Assembly: GCA_023014335.1 (NCBI GenBank)
Contig: JAECYW010000001.1
Span: 806,001 to 870,000 of the forward strand
Direction of reading: 5' to 3'
From: Galerina marginata
Lineage: Eukaryota; Basidiomycota; Agaricomycetes; Agaricales; Galerinaceae
DNA: 64,000 bases
Shown here: positions 34,934 through 47,900 of the stretch, piece by piece
Numbering within the stretch: the stretch's first letter is position 1
Layout of the letters: each line of letters begins with the position of its first letter
Translations under genes and position numbers: made by a program
Notes under the pieces: model-generated
What the model was told of the DNA's origin: nothing
The model's input: the letters and a program-made list of their open reading frames with translations, nothing else
Databases searched by the model: none

Positions 34934-36308
34934 ATGGAGTTCTTCAACGACAATGGATCAGATCCTCTCAAACCCTCTTTATTCGAACTCCTTGCGCAAG
35001 AACAATTAAGAGATCTTTTGCAGCCTGCTTTGAAATATGTTTTGGCGGTAATATGGAAAACGGTACACCTTCCTTGGAAATATCTTGCTTACTCTGTGTA
35101 GGTTTTCGCACAACGATACCCTCGCTACCTTCTGAGGATCGTAAACCGCCATGAAGAGTTCTATGCTCTCGTCATGCTCATTGTCGAGAACCATTATTTG
35201 AAGAAACAGAGTGAGTATCTACTGTATCTACTTCACTGAAGCAGCAATCAAATTTCGCTCTTTAGATGCGTCATTCTCTGAAAACTTCTATGGCCTAAAG
35301 CGGAGACGGAGACCATATATCGAAACTGAGAGAGCGAAGGCTGCTGTTGGTGGCATACCGCTAGGAGAAGCACTAAGAGGTCGCGAAATTTGGCGCTCTC
35401 TCCTCCTCTTGGTGAGAAGCTCCTAGCGTTTCATGGGCTGTCCCTTGATATATTGCATGTGCAGGTTGGTATCCCGTATCTGAGAGCAAAAGCCCAAGAC
35501 TATTACGAGGAACTCGGTGGGAGTGTCAACTCGGATATCCTCGACGAAGGACTAGGTACACGACAAATTCAAGCTCTCACAGACCAGGTACGTCAAAGCG
35601 GAAGCATTTGGAAAATACAACTAATACTGTGCCAGAGCGTCAGAGGTCTGTTCAGACGTGCTTTTAAGGCTTCATATCCCTATATCAATGCTTCGACGGA
35701 GCTCTGGCTACTTCTCTGGAATATCGCCTATCTTTTTGACCGGACACCTTCATACCGCCCATGGTTAAGTTGGGCAGGAGTAGATATACGGCGACTTGGG
35801 ATCGAGGATTTCGTAAGGACGTCTGCACTTTACTGACGGTCTTGGCTGATTTTTTTTACAGAGGGCTGCAAGCTTATTGGCACAGAAGAGGATGGAGCCA
35901 GAAATACGACGCGGTCTATTGGCTCGTCTGCGGCATGTCATGCTGAATTCGCCGCGTCTGTTACTGGACTCCCTTCGATTATTGTTACCCACCGCCATAT
36001 TTTTCATCAAGTTCTTAGAGTGGTGGTATTCTCCTGGGTCGCCTGCTCGTTCTCTATCGACTTCTCCTCGAGGTCCAGCGGTCCCACCTCCGAGTATGCT
36101 AACCCCACATCCACAAGGACTTCGATTCAACAAGAAAGCATACGGTGTCTGTCCAATTTGCAGCAAAAGTATTAATAATGCCACTGCATTACCCTCTGGA
36201 TATGTCTTTTGTTACCGTTGTGCGTATGATCAAGTAGAGAAGCACCAAACCTGTCCAGTCACACTCTTGCCAGCTCGAGTGTGGCAGCTGAGGAAAGTAC
36301 TGGTGTGA
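34934..36308 (+). CDS. PEX12: Peroxisome assembly protein PEX12
   Basis: Membrane RING protein of the PEX2/PEX10/PEX12 ubiquitin ligase complex that recycles the import receptor PEX5. Exon 1 starts MEFFNDNGSDPLKPSLFELLAQEQ, the conserved Pex N-terminus. Following exons give RYPRYLLRIVNRHEEFYALV and ENHYLKKQ, then DASFSENFYGLKRRR, GIPYLRAKAQDYYEELG and RRAFKASYPYINASTELWLL. The C-terminal RING is GVCPICSKSINNATALPSGY, VFCYRCAYDQVEKHQTCPVT. As in other PEX12 proteins the RING has only the CPxC/CxxC set plus one Cys, enough for a single zinc. The hydrophobic stretch LLPTAIFFIKFLEWWY is the last membrane segment before it. Stop TGA at 36306-36308. Confidence 0.92.
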
Positions 36309-36682
36309 ACGCACGCACGTTCGTCAACAAGCGAGCGCCGAGGGTAATCGATAGTTATCGATTGCCGGGGAGCTTTCGGTTATTTAGATTTTGTGTAGTT
36401 TCTGTTTCTTTTCATTTACAAAAACCCGGATTTTGGAGTTACGCCGAATTCCAGCATTCATTTTGCCTCTGTTTTTTGAGCACGTGTGTAAAAAAAATTC
36501 GACTCGACTTCCGCGAGGCGTCCGAATCAAGAGTTATCTCTGGCAATACGAAATCCTGTAAGCCAAGCTGTTGTCCACGGATGGGTGGTGGAATATTCTG
36601 GACTAGATATACCGAGCCTTGAGCTGGATCGTAACCTGTCTTTGCTCATCCAACTATATCCAGGAGCTGGAACGACTTGACC
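36309..36682. other. PEX12-PHO81 intergenic region
   Basis: About 370 bp with no gene recognised. It should hold the PHO81 promoter and contains one CACGTG E-box and a T/A-rich stretch right after it. Confidence 0.5.
36481..36486. promoter_or_regulatory. CACGTG E-box upstream of PHO81
   Basis: A palindromic CACGTG lies 197 bp before the PHO81 start codon. In yeast, Pho4 binds CACGTG in PHO81 and other phosphate genes. The hexamer is seen; Pho4-type control in this fungus is inferred. Confidence 0.4.
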
Positions 36683-39600
36683 ATGAAGGTATTTAGCGCC
36701 GCCATTGACACCTCCTAATTTGTTGAATCTCACTTTCATCATTTAGTTCGGCAAGCAAATACAGGCCCAACAAGTGCCAGGATGGTCCAATTACTATCTT
36801 GACTACAAGTTCTTGAAAAAAATCATCTCCTCGCTTGCTGCCAATCGCCCAGCATCGGAAGCAGCAGCTTTGGCATTGGGGGTTCGTCCAACCGATACTC
36901 TAATTCAGTTATCGCCGCAGCCCACATCACAGACAACGCGTCGGAGCCCTGGAACGTCTCCTGCCGGGAGTCCAGGACAGCCACCCTTTTTTGCAGCATC
37001 GGGACACGACCTCGAAAGAGGACCGGATTTCCGGGCACATAAAGCAGCTTTTTTCTTTAAACTTGAGAGAGAATTGGAAAAGGTATCGTTTGACTGTTGT
37101 TACTGTCTCGCTTTCTTGGGTTTTGATATGGATACCGTTGTAAAATTTCGCAGATCAATGCCTTTTACTTGCAAAAGGAAGCGGAGGTCACTCTTCGAAT
37201 GGAAACTCTGTTGTCAAAGCGCAGAGCTGCAGCAATGAGGGGCATACCTGATACAACGGGTGACACCATTGCTGGCCATGTCGAGTGGAGTGCAGTAGAG
37301 GAAGGCTTTCGCCTTCTAGAAAGGGATTTGGGCAAGCTCCAGGTAGGTTTCTTTGACTAAAGAATTAAAGGGCACTTATCCTCAGTTTTATTACAGCAAT
37401 TTGTCGAAATTAATGCTACTGGGTTTCGGAAGATCTTGAAAAAGTTTGACAAACGATCCACTTCCACAACGAAAGAACTGTACTTGGCCCGGCAAGTGGA
37501 CGTGCAGCCCGTCTTCAACCGACAGGTCCGCACCTCTCTGATATGTAATTCACAATATTCTAATTATGTTTCTACAGCTCATATCTGAGCTGGCTGACAC
37601 CGTGGCTGCGTGTCTTGTAAACATCACTGATCTATCCTCAGGACTTAAATTTGAAGGCCCAAATGCGAATGACATTATTGCACAACAAATTTTAACAGAG
37701 ACTACGCCACCTCCTGGTCCATTCCGTGACCTTGAGAGCAATTTTCACAAAGCGCTTGCCACTCAAGATCACAATGCTCTTGTGGACTGCGTTCACTACT
37801 CTGATGTGCTAGCGCAACAAGCTGGCGGAAAGGGAAACGTTACTCGAATCCTGTGGAATGTCATCATAGAGGCACCCCCCGACCTGGCGGATCTTGTTCT
37901 GGCATCACTGACTTCCGCATTCGATTTTCATTTTATCGACGACATCAATGGACGTACTTGTCTCCACGAAGCTTCGATCGCTGGCGCTCAGAGGATGGTG
38001 GCGTTATGCATCGAAAACGATGTCTCAGTGGACAAATGCGATGTCTACGGGCGTACTGCCCTCCACTACGCCGCAATGAACGGCCATGCACCCGTTTGCG
38101 AGCAGCTTTTAGACTCCACGGCCCCACCTAATATCCTCGATCGAGATAATTATAGCCCTTTGGTATACGCTACTCTCAAAGGCGATGTAGCTTGCGTCCG
38201 CGTTCTTTTCGAGAAAGGACATGTATTGGCGCAGCCTTCAACATCCTCCGGGGATTTTAGTCCTTTGTCACTTGCAGCACAAGCAGGACATGTGGATGTC
38301 GTAGTTCTGCTTTTGGTACATGGCGCCACATCCTTGCCGAATAGCAATGGAGAATATCCTATACATCTTGCCGCTCGAGAAGGACATACCGCCATTTGTC
38401 GATTATTACTCGATCTAGACGGTTGGGATACACCGGACAAATACCACGAATGGACGCCTTTGTTTCATGCTGCAAGATATGGACATGCAGAATGTGTCCG
38501 CATACTGATAGGTGGAGGCTGTCGTATTTCGATGAGGGACGAACTTGGTCATTTAGCATCCCATTACGCCGCCTGGTACGGTCATCAAGCATGCCTGGAA
38601 CCACTGTTGGCTGCTGCGAAAGATGCACCTAATGTGCCAATACCACCAAGCTTTAGTCGATCACCTTTGTCAGATGGAAGCACTGCTGGCGACATCGAAA
38701 TCGACCACATTCCTTCCCTTTCTTTACCGCCCCCCATTATGCCCCATCGCGTGTATGGCCACAATTATCTTGTAAACGCACACTTTGTACAGGTTTCCAT
38801 AGGTCGGTCAACGAAGAAAGCAAAGGAAAACAGCGCTGTGCGCCTTCATCACCGACTCATAAGTCCTTTTTTCAAGGACGAGTATCTTCTTTCCACGACA
38901 CCTCTAAAGCTCGTCATGACGGCTGACCCTCACGTCAACTCCGCTCCTTACACCATTTCTCTTCCACAGAGGAAAGATGAGGGTTCTTTTTCTTTCCAGA
39001 TATCATCCTTAGAGCACTTGGCATTAGAGTTCTCCGTCTATCCCAATTTTGGTACCAAAACAATCGGTCGTGCCGTCGCGTTGCCTTCTTTGTTCCAGAA
39101 TATCAAGAATAACCAATCCTTCACCTTGCCTATCCTGGACAACAGGTTACATGTCATCGGAGAGGCACGTTCTGTCGTTTTTTCAGCATTTTTCCTATTA
39201 AATAAGCTTTCTAGGTGGATTTTGAGATTAATATCATCACCTCCTTCAAAGGCGTGACTCTCGAGGTCGGAGGCGATCTGGAAACATATTGGAAATCTAC
39301 GGCAATATCAGTGGGACAAGCAACAACGTTAGCTCCACCGCGTGCACCTCGTCGTCCCAATCATATCGGTTCGGTTCAAGCCTCACCAGTCTATACCAGC
39401 CAGCAGTGCTTCTGGTCAGACATTGACAATATCATCGCTTCAAGGACGCTATATCTACGTCGTCATCCAAGTAACGCGAGACCTTCAGCCAGTGGTATAC
39501 TTTGACTGGTTGCTACCAGGCATTGATTTCGAACTCGGAGTGGCTGATGTCACATTGGCCCAGTATGAAGCCCTAGCAAAGTCCCTCGGACGGGAGCTTA

Positions 39601-40409
39601 ATGTCACACAGGAGGATTCTGTCGATTGGACGAAGGTCTTGCCTCAGAAAATGATATCTTTAGATTATCTTTTGCGAGTAAGTATTCTAGCAAAGAGTTT
39701 CACCTCAGTCTAAAAGCTCTATAGGTCCTTCCTGCGGACGTTAACGTGGCATTCGACATAGCTTATCCCTCTGAGGCAACCACCGTGTCGTTAAATTTGC
39801 ATCGGCTTGACCTTAAACAAATTTGTGGATTCGGTTCTCCAAACAATATTTGATCTATCAGAGGTGCTTGAAACGCGATTTACGAGGAGGAAAATTATTT
39901 TTACATCTTTCTCTCCGGACGTTTGCTCTGCGCTAAATTGGAAACAACCCAACTGTAAGCCATGCTGTTATGGTGACCTATTCAGACACTGATATTCTTG
40001 CAGATCCCGTCTTTTTCGGTTCGAGATGCGGTAAAGACGAGAGCGGTTTGCCCACTTCCACGGCTTCCGGGTCAGGCATGGATGACAGACGGATATCGAG
40101 CGTTGGGGCGGCCGTGGAGTTCGCCAAAGCAAACAACCTTCTCGGTATCTTTGTTGAATCCCAGCTTTTAGTAAGAGCTATCCAAATGTTCCGAGATTTT
40201 CAACTGAGACATCAGGACAGGTCCAAGTTCCGTCGTTGGTGGACGGAATCCGCAGTGCAGAACTACTTGTCGGCGTTTATGGGTTGGCTGAGAATCGACT
40301 AGGTCTCAGCACGGGATCCTTGCCCGAGACCGACAATACAACGGTTGACGCCTTCATTGTCGAAGGTGTCGTTTCCTTCGTCGACAATTCTATGCGCGAA
40401 TTGGCATGA
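36683..40409 (+). CDS. PHO81: PHO81-like SPX-ankyrin-GDPD phosphate regulator
   Basis: CDK inhibitor of the phosphate starvation pathway; the SPX domain senses inositol pyrophosphates. Exon 1 is just ATG AAG; exon 2 continues FGKQIQAQQVPGWSNYYLDY and KFLKKIISSL, the SPX start. SPX helices follow (AHKAAFFFKLERELEK, NATGFRKILKKFDKRS). Ankyrin repeats occupy about 37940-38620 (GRTCLHEASIAGAQRMV, GRTALHYAAMNGH, PIHLAAREGHTAICRLLL, WTPLFHAARYGHAECVRIL). The C-terminal part is a GDPD-type barrel (YIYVVIQVTRDLQPVVYFDW, NVAFDIAYPSE, AFIVEGVVSFVDN) that lacks the usual catalytic pattern, as in other Pho81/NUC-2 proteins. An intron at about 39310-39390 (GTGGGA...CACCAG) keeps phase. The frame slips at 39811-39812, where one C fewer would restore HRLDLNKFVDSVLQ. 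Confidence 0.9.
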
Positions 40410-40525
40410 TCGTTCCTTCGAGAATATATTACATTACTCCATAACAATTTATACAGTACAATACAGGAATTTATGTTAGGCATCTATTGTCTTGATCTAC
40501 TCAATAAAGATACTCTATATAGTTT

Positions 40526-43204
40526 CTAGACAGAGGCGCGGTATAATGATGCATACAACCCATTCTGCTGCATGAGCTCATCGTGGCTCCCAAACTCGGA
40601 TATAGTCTATTTCAAGCCAAAAGCATGAGAGAGGGGCATAATTATATAAAGTATTTCACTTACACCATTCTCCATCATAGCTACTTTATCCGCTCGGCGT
40701 GCAGTTGAGAGGCGATGAGTTATAAAAATAATAGTCTTCCGTCGTTCGCCCGAAGGCGACCGAGATATTTTTTCCAGGGTTTCAAAAATCTGGTTTTGTG
40801 CATGAGCATCAAGAGAAGAGGTCTACGATGATTCAAATTAATAAGAGTCAGAGAAATATAAGATCAAAGCATACAGGCTCGTCGAACAACAGCAAGTCAA
40901 CCCCGGGTTCATTGGCCCGCATGAAAGCCCGCGCCAACGCTATCCGCTGCCACTGAAAAGAAGAGACCTGTAAATTTAAAGGTACGAAAGCGGAAGCAAA
41001 ACATTACCTCGCCACCTGAGAGGCCATGTCGTTGCGATGTCTCATTATGATTCATCATTCCTGGATACGACATCGATTCGAATCCGGGAGTCTCAAGCAT
41101 TGTCTTGAGACCATTGGGTAGAGACTCTACAAGAGTGTCTGCTTCAGCCAAATGAATGGCTGTTTCGATTGCCGATCTATATCCTATCTTTTCAACATTT
41201 CCAAGACCGACGTTTTCTTTTACCGTCGTGCTGAACTTGGAGAAACCCTGGAAAACTGCACTGAGGTGGCTATGATACTCCGCAGGGTTATAGCGGCGAA
41301 CGTCAACGCCGTTGACGAGAAGAGAACCTTTGTCAAAATCGACTATGCGCAGCAATATTTTGGCAAGAGTGGATTTCCCTAAATCAATCTTATATTTAAT
41401 CGGAAAACATAGGTAGAATGAAGAGGTCATACCAGATCCATTATAGCCAACAATAGCCAAAGTTTGTCCAGCTTCGAGGGTGAAAGAGATATTTTTAAGA
41501 GCAGGTTCACTACAACCTGGATAGGTATAAGAGAGACCACTTCTGAGGGTGAGACATCGTGAAAAACGGGATAAGAAAATCAATACCTCGCTCTGACGCT
41601 TGCACCGCCGTGAATAGAAGTATAATGTACAAGCTCCTCGTGTTTAGGATTCAGCTTGGGCTTCAACCTCATGCTCGCCGTAAAGGCAGACATTAAAAAT
41701 ATGCCTTGGAACGCCATCCGCGTTGTCGTCACCAGGTTTCTAAACGCGTACACCAGACTCTGTATGGAGCTCCGATATACCGTTAATGAACCGAGGGATG
41801 CCGAAGAACTTTGAAGTAATAGCAGGAGAGGGATCTAACAGCACGCTCTGGTAAATAAAAAAAAGGAAGGACAGATAAAATTGTAACATACGTTCTGCAC
41901 AGCGCACACAAGCTCCATAAGGTTGAATTGGTCGATTATCGAGGTATTTCTGGCATACGAGGGTTGTTCGAATGAGAGGACTATTTTCCTTGCACTGGAC
42001 CAAGACTTGAGAATCCAGTCGCCTAATCCAAACAAAGCAATTTCGGGACGGTGAATATCACTGTATGCCAAATTCCGTAAGCGTTCTTGTCGGTCGCTTG
42101 CACGAGCTTCTTTGGCACTTGTGGCTGACTCCGTTGGGTCGCGTGAACAACTGAACCAAGAGAGGAAGAGGGGCAACATAGGTGGAGAAGACAGACAAGA
42201 AAAGGATGCCAAAGTGGAAAGCACCATGGGTGAGAGAAACGATCAGGAAGAGGTGAGAGGCAATTTCGGTCATAAGGGAAAAGACATGGATAAAGTCTAG
42301 TGGTGATAGCATGCCGAATCCACCACCACCACCAAATGAACGTGCGAAAAGGTCGGACTCTTGAAGAAGCGCGCGAACAGTTGGGTCCGCCAAAGTAGGA
42401 ACATCAAGCCGCACTCTCTGTTCCATTTGCTTGTATTCGATGAAAAAGCGAGCCGAGCCCAAGACGACGTTTTCATTCGAGGCGCTGTATTTGGAGATCA
42501 GATCTTGTTATATTGTCATTCGCAAGTCAAAAATAACTTACGCAAAAGAGTCAAGACACCCTTCTATTACCCTTCGAAAGACCTCCGTTGATATCAGATA
42601 TAAAAGACGGCTCCATGTGAAGCTTTCTGATGCAATCAGCGCCTGTAGCTATTGGCAGTCCAAGTTCGTAAGGAACATTTGAAATGTTTCATGAAAGCTA
42701 TGGGCCCACCTCGTCAACTATCAGAGCCTGAGAGATTTTTTAGATTGCAGAGTGAATAAAATGAAGTCCAAGTGACGAACCTGGGAGTAGCCTCTGAAAG
42801 CTGGGAAAAGGCTTCGAATGATATTCAGGGACATCATTAGCGTCGTTCTCAATGGGTTCAATCCCCAAAGAATTTTCAGCTAGAGAAGAGGCAAGATTAA
42901 CACAACATTAAGAAAGGAGTGGTATACGCACAAGGTCAAGAGTACATGTCTGAGTAACATAAAAAGCCAGATGTGCATTTTTCATGGTCAAGGAGCGCGG
43001 TGCTCCAGGAACGAGATATAAACCACTTTCTCCCGGAATTTCTCTGGAAGCTAGCCAAGCATCGTATACTGTCTGAGGCTCCGTCGCTGGGACTTTTGCT
43101 GGTGAAGCATTACGAGGAGGCAACTGAAAATCTGCAGGAAAGTGCAACCTGCGAGATATCATCCTGTGGCGCATATTAGAGCGGTAAGACAGGGGGGACC
43201 TCAT
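40526..43204 (-). CDS. ABC half-transporter (membrane domain plus one ATPase domain)
   Basis: ATP-driven membrane transporter; substrate unknown. The N-terminal 100 residues are soluble and Arg/Pro-rich, followed by membrane segments (for example FIHVFSLMTEIASHLFLIVS, GILFLSVFSTYVAPLPLLVQ). The C-terminal ATPase has SYTYPGCSEPALKNISFTLE, Walker A GYNGSGKST (split by an intron at GSG/K), the Q-loop AVFQGFSKF, signature GLSGGEWQRIALARAF, Walker B VDLLLFDEP and the H-loop FITHRLSTARRA. The C-terminus is ELMQQNGLYASLYRASV. The start at 43204 (MRSPLSYRSN) is the first ATG; MRHRM 33 nt later is also possible. Topology, one membrane domain before one ATPase, resembles ABCB half-transporters. Convergent with PHO81, 116 bp apart. 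Confidence 0.87.
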
Positions 43205-43781
43205 TTGAAGCGGGTAGGTTTATATGCTGAGAAACGGATTCCGTCGTCTTGCTCCAAAACTACCAAAAGACGTCGAAGTACATGAATCTTTTTGTCTGTT
43301 CATATATGAGATCCGGATGTTTTTCATGACCGTATGATTGCGGTGCGACACCAAGTTGCTCCAGGCTGTACAAACTGTGCGCATTTGGTAGATGTGACCC
43401 AGGGATGGATATGATGTTGTGGGACGTCGGTGCGATTTATAAGAGTTTGTCAACTCCCTTCAGATATCCAAATAAGGATACCAAAGGCCGAAAGCCCGAC
43501 GTCAAAACACAGCCACCCTTCGCCGCTGTCGTCCCCTCAATTCCCAATAATCCCTTCAATGGCCTCCTCAGACTCCAGAAACAAACCTGCTTTCGAGGCT
43601 TTTGCAAAGCCGGTTCCCTGCTTTTCCAGGTCAAGGGAATAACAACGGCAGTTGCCTAATTTCGGCATGCCGCCATGTCGGTGATCGCTCACATGTGACC
43701 GGAACAACTTGTATTCGAAAATTTCTCAAGACCTTTTTTTTTGACGACTCTTTCCATCTTCTAAAATAGTACCATCAACTA
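43205..43781. other. Divergent intergenic region, ABC transporter / GTP cyclohydrolase
   Basis: About 580 bp containing both promoters. Short open frames at 43405-43660 (both strands) have no recognisable content. Confidence 0.5.
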
Positions 43782-44830
43782 ATGAGCACTCCTGCCGACG
43801 CTTCTCATGTCGCTTTGTTGTCTGACAGTTTACAGAGACTGCAAGTCCAACAACAGTCTTCTGTAAACGACTCGGAGTTCGTTTCTGGGGAAGAAAACAT
43901 TGTCCGGGATTCCGTTCCAAGTCCCGTATTGAGGGATGGGTATGGTTTTCGAAGATCTGGGGTCTCAACACCCCTAACAGTATCACACGCAGCACCAGCC
44001 GAGAGCTTGCCATCCTCAACTCTAGCTCAGGAATTGTTGGTCCCAGACCCTAATGGCCTAGGGTGGCCAGGTATGTCTTTGCCAGGATTAATTAAATTGC
44101 TTAAAACACCTAAAGTCCCAATAGCCAAGTCCACCGTGTCTCGTTTAAATGCAACACCAGAAGAGCGGGCTGTTCGTGACAAAAAAATGGCCTCAGCTGT
44201 CCGGACGATCCTGGAATGTATCGGCGAAGACCCCAATCGTGAGGGGTTACTGAGAACTCCGGAGCGGTATGCCCAGGCTATTATGTGGATGACCCGCGGT
44301 TATGAAGAACGGTTAGCAGGTGCGCCAAATACATTTCTCGTTATTATTCTAGATAGACCATAACATATGTAGATGTCATCAACGATGCCGTTTTCGCTGA
44401 AGATCATGATGAGATGGTACTCGTTCGGGATATCGATATCTCGAGCTTGTGCGAACACCACTTGGTACCCTTTACTGGCAAGGTACGCTATCGGAATCTC
44501 CTATTGCGGATCTAAAACTTATGGAAAAAGATTGCCATTGCTTATATTCCTAACAAACTGGTACTGGGCCTTTCCAAGTTGGCTCGGATTGCCGAAACAT
44601 TCAGCCGTCGTCTTCAGGTTCAAGAACGTTTGACAAAACAGATAGCAATTGCAGTTCAAGAGGCGATTAAACCTCGTGGTGTTGCTGTGGTCATGGAGGC
44701 CACCCACCTTTGTATGACTATGCGTGGTGTGCAAAAGCCGGGGTCGATTACAGTGACCTCATGTATGCTTGGCTGCTTCCGGACACAACAAAAGACTCGT
44801 GAAGAGTTCCTTACTCTCATCAAACATTAA
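43782..44830 (+). CDS. FOL2: GTP cyclohydrolase I
   Basis: Converts GTP to dihydroneopterin triphosphate, the first step of folate and tetrahydrobiopterin synthesis. The N-terminal 110 residues are Ser/Pro-rich and variable, as in other fungi. The catalytic domain begins [20 protein letters not shown] and [20 protein letters not shown]. It continues after introns with [20 protein letters not shown], the zinc motif [34 protein letters not shown] and [18 protein letters not shown], then [18 protein letters not shown]. The third zinc Cys is in [11 protein letters not shown]. The end is [14 protein letters not shown] at 44828-44830. Complete; converges with THO2 100 bp away. Confidence 0.95.
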
Positions 44831-44932
44831 CACCGTATCATAACTAACTAGATGATGCTCTTTAATGTGAGATTTAATGGATTGATGGAAATGTATTGTA
44901 ATAAAATCGGGATTCAAATTAACACTCTACTA

Positions 44933-47900
44933 CTATCGCCTCTGATTCTTATCGTGAGCTGAGTGATCTATTGGCAACAATCTCTTCGCTACTGCATGAG
45001 GGTGCCGGGAATGTCCACGACTGTTATTGTTATTATTGGTTCGCGGCCTTTTTGGGGGTTGCGTATTGGGATCGTGGACTGGAGCATAGGAACTCTCATT
45101 GATATCCGGTTCGCGATCTAAACGAAGACGTGAGTCAGTAAAATTCTACCCGATATAATCCAAAACAAAAACAAACCAGAAGCAGACCGCTTTCGTAGAG
45201 TTTCGCGTTCCTCATCAATGCGTCCCGCTTCTCTGAAAGACAGTGGTGGTTCCTTGTCGCTGATACGAGAGCGAAGACTGGCAGCGCTTCGCGATCCTCC
45301 TTCCTGCTGATTGGAAGGACCGTTCCCCGATGAGGGTAAGTCTTTAGACTGCGGGGTATTATCGCGGTGGCGGTCCATAGCTCTTGGACCAGAAGGTAAT
45401 GGGGCTGTAGGTGTCGCTTTGAACGAAGTTTCAGCGGGAGTTCGTTTATCGCTGGACTGAAAGATGCAAAAGGAGTCAGGTACAGCTATTTTTGAATCTT
45501 GTATCCGTCGCAGCTTACCTTGTCGGAAGAGGATGCTCTTACTTCAGACTCAGGCCCGTCACGATCCTTCCGACGCCTCTCCAAATCGCGGTTCCTGTCC
45601 TCTTTTTCCGGAGGTCTACGAGTGCGATCGTCGCGATGACTCTCCTTACGCGAACTAGTACGCTTTGAACCTCTTTCAGGCTGCAGAGAATCATTAGCTT
45701 ACGGGGTTCATGGCATAAATTGGTACATACATCATCTTCCACTGTCCTTCTTCTCTTTCCAAGTCCGTCATCTCCGTTCTGGAGAGGATTCCGGTGCCTA
45801 GAAACCTCTGGCCGGGAAGGAAGGCCGCGATCATCAGGTGTAATAGCGGGAGCAGGTGCAACTTGACTGCGATTGGGCACAGCCTCACGTTCTTTCCGTA
45901 CGTCGCGGTCTTTATCGTCGCGGCGATGACGATCTCTATCCCTGTCCCTTTCTCTATCCCTGTCCCTGTCGCGCTCTCTGTCCCTATCACGATCCCTGTC
46001 TTTTTCTCGATCTCTGTCGGTGTGCCTATCGCGGCCACGGTCCTTGTCACGGTCTTCCCTATCCTTGTCGCCATCCCGACCTGTTCGGTCTCGAGTGTTT
46101 CGCTCTGTGCGATTGTGTGTGAGACTATCACGACGGCCAAGTGATCCAGTTGGCTCTCTTGTCTCTGAGCGGCCTTCACGTTCTCGCCGATCATCGGAAG
46201 CGCGGTCAGGATTGCCTGGGTCAGAACGGGACTTTCCGCCACTTGTTCGACTATCATTGCTCGGATTTCTGGTTCCTGGACGGCTTGACGGAGACGGCGA
46301 ACGAATAGGAGGAGATAGCGCAGAACCATTTTGATTCCGGACTTCTGGTCTATCCGTTCTGCCAATAGACTGCCGTGCAGTTTCCCTGAGTTCCTGCGCC
46401 GAGGCCGTTTGACTTGGGACAGCAGGAGGAGGCATAACCGGCATATTGTCGACGCGTACTTGAGGTTGCTCTGGCGGACGAAGGGAGCGAGCCGACTCTG
46501 AGTGATCTTTGGGAGTCGGTCCACCTTGCTGAAATATACTTTGAGGTTCTCTAGCAGGCAAGCGAGGAAGGGTGATCTGTTGCATCTGGCGTGGACGTTT
46601 CAGTACGAGTCCCTGCAGGACCTGTCGGAACACCTCTGCGGTCGTTCGATGGAGGCGGCTCCGTTCTCAAGGACATAGTAACATCAGATGTTGTCTTGAC
46701 AGAGTCCAAGTTTTTGGCCTCGGGGCGCACCCTTTTAACGACTTCTGGCCTCGGAATGCTGAAGCAGCAACATAAATATTGGATCTGAAGACAGTAAGTG
46801 GGAAAAATACCTCTCCATAGCAAGCTTAGTCGAACTAATGCTACTGTTCAACTTATCACCTGTAGTTGAAGTATTTTGGTTTGGTATTTGAGCCCGAGGG
46901 GCAGATGGTGTAGATGAAGGAAGCTGGTTCGCAATTTCGTCTGCTTTCGTTAACCGAAGTTGATTGGGCACTCGGCCCTGTGGGAGGATGCCGGGGCTTC
47001 TCTGGAGCTGGGCTTTGCGCAGACTGGGATAAAGTTCTGGGGGAATTCCCATTCAACTATAGGCAAGGCTTTATAGGTGAAATGCAAGAGTAACTGGATG
47101 TATACGCACGTGACTTGGTAACTTCGGTAATGCCCAGTCGGCTTCTTTTCTTTTTAGGCTGGCGGAATAACTGATGGAGAAATGGTTGAGCAACAGGAAA
47201 ACCTAGGAAGATAATGGATTACTGACGATCGCGCGAGAATCTTCAAATCTCCACGTTCTTCAGTCTCCACAAAGGAATCAATGGCTGTATTGATAAGGGG
47301 GCCAGAGTCATTGACAGAAGCAAGTGGAAAGACATCAAGGATCTCCTTCATAACGATGATGGCGTTGTAAACATGCATGAACTCTCCCGTTTGTATACAC
47401 TCAGTGAAGGACTAGAAGGCAAAATATTAGACTCATCATTGAATGTGAAATGGATAGCGAACACCTTGGCCAATTTTCTGTGCCACTTGCGCACGACCTT
47501 CTGGAACTCGGGCCACTTCAAGACATCAGCAGGCATGACTTTGTTCGTTTGAAAGGTCTTCTGCAACCCTGGAAGAATGACGGGGACGCCGGAAATTTTC
47601 GTTCGGTTATCTTGAATGTACGTGGCCTCGTCCAGATGCCAGCTAAGAAGATCGCGTAGGATGCCAAAGAGGAATCGGCCTTGAAAGAGATTATGATTTC
47701 GCGACCCGACATTTATATAAAGTCTGACTAACCATAATTTCGAGCCTCATACTCACTGCAAGAAAACAGGACAACCTTGACATGTTCACCTAGCAGCTGA
47801 TCAAATTGGTTAAGAGAAAAGTTTTATACCAAAATGAAGAACCCCTAAAACCCACCTTATCATAGCAATTGAGGGTGTGGAAGCCGGGGGTACCTTGGAG

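Noticed and set aside
39310..39395. Apparent frameshift in PHO81 before the GDPD part
   Set aside because: A GT-AG intron (GTGGGA...CACCAG) restores phase without an indel.
43405..43660. Short ORFs between the ABC and GTP cyclohydrolase genes
   Set aside because: Open on both strands with no domain or splice logic; promoter sequence is the simpler reading.
45694..46524. 276-codon minus-strand frame overlapping THO2
   Set aside because: Another frame of the RD/RE repeat; the RDRDRE frame is the THO2 tail, with codon use and neighbours that fit.
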